Shown in pieces: positions 61,646 through 64,000 of a stretch of 64,000 nucleotides of DNA. The position numbers and the translations under genes were made by a program. The stretch lies in assembly GCF_002095535.1 (NCBI RefSeq), contig NZ_MLJI01000002.1:133786-197785 (forward strand). The letters are read 5' to 3'. This DNA is from Pantoea cypripedii. Its GTDB lineage: Bacteria; Pseudomonadota; Gammaproteobacteria; Enterobacterales; Enterobacteriaceae. The notes under the pieces are model-generated. The model made no database searches, was not told where the DNA came from, and worked only from the letters and a program-made list of their open reading frames with translations. The stretch's first letter is position 1, and every line of letters begins with the position of its first letter.

Positions 61646-61964
61646 TTTGATTCCTTGTATTGAAATGCTTAGTCATTAATTGGCACAGCGCAGGAATCTA
61701 AACATCCTGACACGAGAATGAGAATTGAAATTATTATCAAATGAGAGATTTGGAATTTATACTCGTAAAACTCAAACTAATAAGAGTTAAAAACTGGATT
61801 TAACAATCGACACATTGTAAAGCTTAAGAAAACCTTAGGGTCAGTGAAAATATACTGTAAACATATTCATAAGACTTAGTCATATCCTTATCTCACTGCC
61901 AGTAGGAGGCACCTCATTGGGATCAATACCAGCTTAATGTATATTATTAAAAAATACAGCACGT
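61646..61964. other. Intergenic region upstream of fbpA
   Basis: 319 bp, very A/T-rich, holding the Fur-like site at 61714-61739. No gene was seen between it and the truncated AraC-family gene. Confidence 0.5.
61714..61739. promoter_or_regulatory. Fur-box-like site
   Basis: GAGAATGAGAATTG followed by AAATTATTATCA contains GATAAT-type hexamers in the 7-1-7 order expected for Fur. It lies about 70 bp upstream of fbpA. Confidence 0.6.
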
Positions 61965-62342
61965 CTATATTTTATGAACAATTGAATCGGCATTATCATT
62001 ATCTACAATTATGCCGGGGTAACACCTGTGCATCAAATAATTATTTCTTCTGTATACTGATGGTGGTGTTTTATATCTGCGGGTAAATACTCGGGTGAAA
62101 GATTGATGAGAATCAAATCCGTACCTTAAGGAAATGCTCAAAATAGGCTCATATCCACTGACAAGATCTTTTGCTGCAAAATAGAGTTTTCTATCAAGAA
62201 CATATTGGCATAAGGTCTTATTAGTGTATTTCATAAATTCACGTTGTAAGTGCCACTTAGAATAACCAGATATTTTAGCTACATCTTTAACCTTCAGTGG
62301 TTTATTAATATTCCCATCAATCCACTCTTTAATTTCTTCTAG
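61965..62342 (-). pseudogene. AraC family (MarA/RamA-like) regulator, 5' end missing
   Basis: In the frame ending at 61965 one reads, after a TAG at 62343-62345, an AraC DNA-binding domain: EIKEWIDGNINKPLKVKD, GYSKWHLQREF, then YGFDSHQSFTRVFTRRYKTPPSVYRR, the second HTH of MarA/SoxS/RamA proteins. No ATG, GTG or TTG occurs before the first HTH. The start and roughly the first 10-15 residues of a normal RamA-like protein are missing, cut off at the CTAGCTAGCTAG sequence. The C-terminus carries an unusual ~25-residue tail. Very A/T-rich compared with its neighbours. Confidence 0.7.
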
Positions 62343-62360
62343 CTAGCTAGGTCGACTACT
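62343..62360. other. Junction with CTAG repeats and a SalI-type sequence
   Basis: CTAGCTAGCTAG followed by GTCGAC and TACTAG (about 62339-62362) separates a 5'-truncated gene on each side. Either a deletion scar or coincidence. Confidence 0.4.
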
Positions 62361-62540
62361 AGCGTATCCCATATCGCTATTCAGGAAACCAGTAACGAAG
62401 GAACCAATGTTAACTGGCTGGAAAAGTGGGAGACGAACAATATCTCCAGTGATAGCGGGTATTCGCCCGTCATCAGTCGCGGGATAGGTTCGGCGACAAC
62501 AGGCGTGACTGCACGGATCAGACACGCCTTTTACCGGTGA
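62361..62540 (+). pseudogene. Plus-strand gene remnant, possibly cupin C-terminus
   Basis: The frame VSHIAIQETSNEGTNVNWLEK resembles the last part of small cupin proteins (HIAIQE and WLEK segments), then diverges to a stop at 62538. No start is present and the frame runs into the CTAG junction. Call is tentative. Confidence 0.3.
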
Positions 62541-62546
62541 TGGCAA

Positions 62547-63293
62547 TCAGAGTTCCTGGCTGGTGGGACGATAAAGGATTTCGTTAATATCCACTTCCGC
62601 AGGCTGACAGATAGCAAATTCAACAACGCGTGCAAAAGAATCCGCGCCAACGGCATGCTGTTGGTAGAAATCACGGATACCCTGGCCAATGTCTTTTTCC
62701 GTAATATGATCGGTCAGTTCGGTTGCAACGGCGCCGGGCGAAATAATGGTAGTGCGCAGATTCCATGCTTTCACTTCAGAACGCAGCCCTTCGCTGATCG
62801 CCCGAACCGCATGTTTGGTGGCGCAATACACTGAACCTGCGGGCGTCACTTTATGGCCGGCAACGGATGAGACATTAATGATGTGGCCGCTTTTTTGCGC
62901 CTGCATATAAGGCAGTGCGGCAGCGATGCCATACAGTGTCCCTTTTAAGTTCACATCAATCATATTGTCCCATTCATCCGTTTTCAGGCTGTCGAGGCGG
63001 GATTGCTGCATCAGTCCGGCGTTATTGAGCAACACATCAATACGACCAAACTTATCAACCGCTGCCTTAAGTAAGGCTTCAACCTGTGCTTTACGCGTCA
63101 CGTCCGTGGCGACGGCGATGGCGATACCACCTTGTTTTTCAATATCGGCAACCAGTGATTGAAGGCGTTCAGCACGGCGGGCACCCAAAACAAGAATGGC
63201 ACCCAGCTTACTCAGGTGGCGTGCAGTACATTCGCCCAGGCCACTGCTGGCACCCGTGATGACAATAACTTTATCTTTAATACCGTTACTCAT
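62547..63293 (-). CDS. Short-chain dehydrogenase/reductase
   Basis: 248 residues from the ATG at 63293 (GGAG upstream; an ATG six codons earlier is possible). Cofactor motif TGASSGLG near 13-20, NNAG near 89-92, and the catalytic Ser and Tyr-x3-Lys in [21 protein letters not shown] (about 141-161). Classical NAD(P)H-dependent SDR acting on a carbonyl; substrate not evident. Lies beside the truncated regulator and an aldo/keto reductase, suggesting a carbonyl stress cluster. Confidence 0.92.
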   Translation of the reverse strand: MSNGIKDKVIVITGASSGLGECTARHLSKLGAILVLGARRAERLQSLVADIEKQGGIAIAVATDVTRKAQVEALLKAAVDKFGRIDVLLNNAGLMQQSRLDSLKTDEWDNMIDVNLKGTLYGIAAALPYMQAQKSGHIINVSSVAGHKVTPAGSVYCATKHAVRAISEGLRSEVKAWNLRTTIISPGAVATELTDHITEKDIGQGIRDFYQQHAVGADSFARVVEFAICQPAEVDINEILYRPTSQEL

Positions 63294-63448
63294 TTGGTCT
63301 GTCTCCGTCATGTGAATGATTAAATGGTAGCTCCGCCCCCAGGATATTGGGAATGCCATTTCTCAGGACAGTGTTATGAGTAATTCTCACAAATGAATGA
63401 AATAATAATGATGAACAATGATTGATTCATAGAAACAGACGCTTTTGC

Positions 63449-63808
63449 TTAATCAAGCTGTCCTTCGACAATATAAGTACGTGAGTTACCTGAGCGATGA
63501 CGGATCGGAATAATTTTCTGATATCCGGCAGAGTTGTACCAGTCCTGAGCCTGTTTTAAGCTGTCAAATTTGATGATAACCAGTCGACCCTGTGCACCAA
63601 AACCTTCTTTGACATCCAGCACTCCGCCACGAACAATAAAGCGCCCACTATAAGGTTTAAACGTCGATTCAACCTGCTCGCTATAGGGTTTTATTCCTTG
63701 CGGATCCGTGGCCTGAAATTCAGCAACATAATAAGCAGGGCGACTCGCCATAGCGTGAGCCGTCATGGATGCCATCACCAGGGCAGACAACATTATTTTT
63801 TTTAACAT
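63449..63808 (-). CDS. DUF1330 family exported protein
   Basis: 119 residues with a signal peptide (KKIMLSALVMASMTAHAMA). The rest is a DUF1330 ferredoxin-like fold: YYVAEFQATDPQGIKPYSEQVE, YSGRFIVRGG, RLVIIKFDSLKQAQDWYNSAGYQKIIPIRHRS. Most DUF1330 proteins are cytosolic; an exported form is less common. Function unknown. Lies between the SDR and the aldo/keto reductase. Confidence 0.85.
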   Translation of the reverse strand: MLKKIMLSALVMASMTAHAMASRPAYYVAEFQATDPQGIKPYSEQVESTFKPYSGRFIVRGGVLDVKEGFGAQGRLVIIKFDSLKQAQDWYNSAGYQKIIPIRHRSGNSRTYIVEGQLD

Positions 63809-63873
63809 GCGGTATTCTCTTGTTAAGTGAATAAATAATTATCGATTAATTTATGCATGATTCAGAGGTGGTA

Positions 63874-64000
63874 TCATCGCGTCCATACCTGTTTATTGTC
63901 TTTAGTCTGAGGCGTATTTTGTGCCATGATGCCGGAAAGGTTATGTGGCAAATAACACTCCTCAAGGAAGATGATTTCTTCTTCGCTCAGGGTGAATTCC
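63874..64000 (-). CDS. Aldo/keto reductase C-terminal part (continues beyond the window)
   Basis: The minus-strand frame is open to the window edge and ends at the stop at 63874-63876. The visible ~41 residues FTLSEEEIIFLEECYLPHNLSG resemble the C-terminus of aldo/keto reductases, which carry the pattern LSxxEIxxLExPYxPH. Only the tail is seen, so this rests on a short match. Confidence 0.55.
   Translation of the reverse strand, partial: EFTLSEEEIIFLEECYLPHNLSGIMAQNTPQTKDNKQVWTR

Overview
The window reads as the chromosome of a Gram-negative enteric bacterium. A complete citrate lyase locus with a DpiAB-type two-component system, a chromosomal Hok peptide, a DigH (YddW) lipoprotein and a DUF1345 membrane protein all point to Enterobacterales. 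The mixture of plant-associated-style amino acid scavenging operons suggests Erwiniaceae or a close relative (Pantoea/Erwinia-like), but the genus cannot be fixed from this sequence alone. No rRNA, tRNA, CRISPR array, prophage or transposase was seen.

Layout. 1-318 is the tail of a siderophore-type ABC ATPase. 446-1828 encodes a secreted protein with the three catalytic motifs of cholera-toxin-A-like ADP-ribosyltransferases. 1864-11870 is a citrate fermentation locus: dpiBA on the minus strand, divergent from a 2-hydroxycarboxylate transporter, a FAH-family enzyme and citCDEFXG. 11871-12727 is a translationally coupled XRE/GNAT pair. 12887-19195 is an amino-acid-type ABC importer operon (RidA, two permeases, ATPase, binding protein, AstE-like deacylase, EutB-like PLP dehydratase) with a divergent GntR regulator. 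19298-20763 holds a Hok peptide and an Xre/RES toxin-antitoxin pair. 20913-31951 is a peptide-type ABC system with M20 peptidase, DcyD-like enzyme, cyclodeaminase and rhodanese; its fused ATPase lies apart, and an orphan possible effector sits between them. 32257-33671 is an orphan hcp plus a gene of unknown function with a hydrophobic hairpin. 33723-36662 contains digH, a TacA/TacT-type pair and DUF1345. 36756-41446 is an M20/binding-protein/M28 operon with a divergent LysR regulator. 41447-45281 contains a PAS-PAS chemoreceptor, a StbDE-type pair, a glycine-zipper lipoprotein-like peptide and a nicotinamidase with two plausible starts.

45282-55795 is the largest catabolic island: a GntR regulator, then FmdB-like zinc ribbon, dihydropyrimidinase, DapA-family lyase and a three-subunit FAD/[2Fe-2S] dehydrogenase on the minus strand, divergent from a complete polar amino acid importer and a PucG/HpxJ-like aminotransferase. 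56067-57963 has a tiny KdpF-like peptide and two PstS-like proteins without signal peptides. 58005-61645 is an Fbp/Sfu-type ferric iron importer under a Fur-box-like site, its ATPase interrupted at a run of eight T. 61965-64000 contains a truncated AraC-family gene abutting another gene remnant, a short-chain dehydrogenase, a DUF1330 protein and the tail of an aldo/keto reductase.

Common theme: four separate operons each pair a binding-protein importer with a hydrolase that removes an acyl, peptidyl or cyclic amide group (AstE-like, two M20, M28, dihydropyrimidinase) and then with enzymes that deaminate or oxidise the freed amino acid. This is consistent with a scavenger of conjugated amino acids, such as those in plant or rhizosphere environments (inference). 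The least explained parts are the ADP-ribosyltransferase-like protein, the hcp-linked gene, the hydantoinase/PucG island and the signal-less PstS-like pair.
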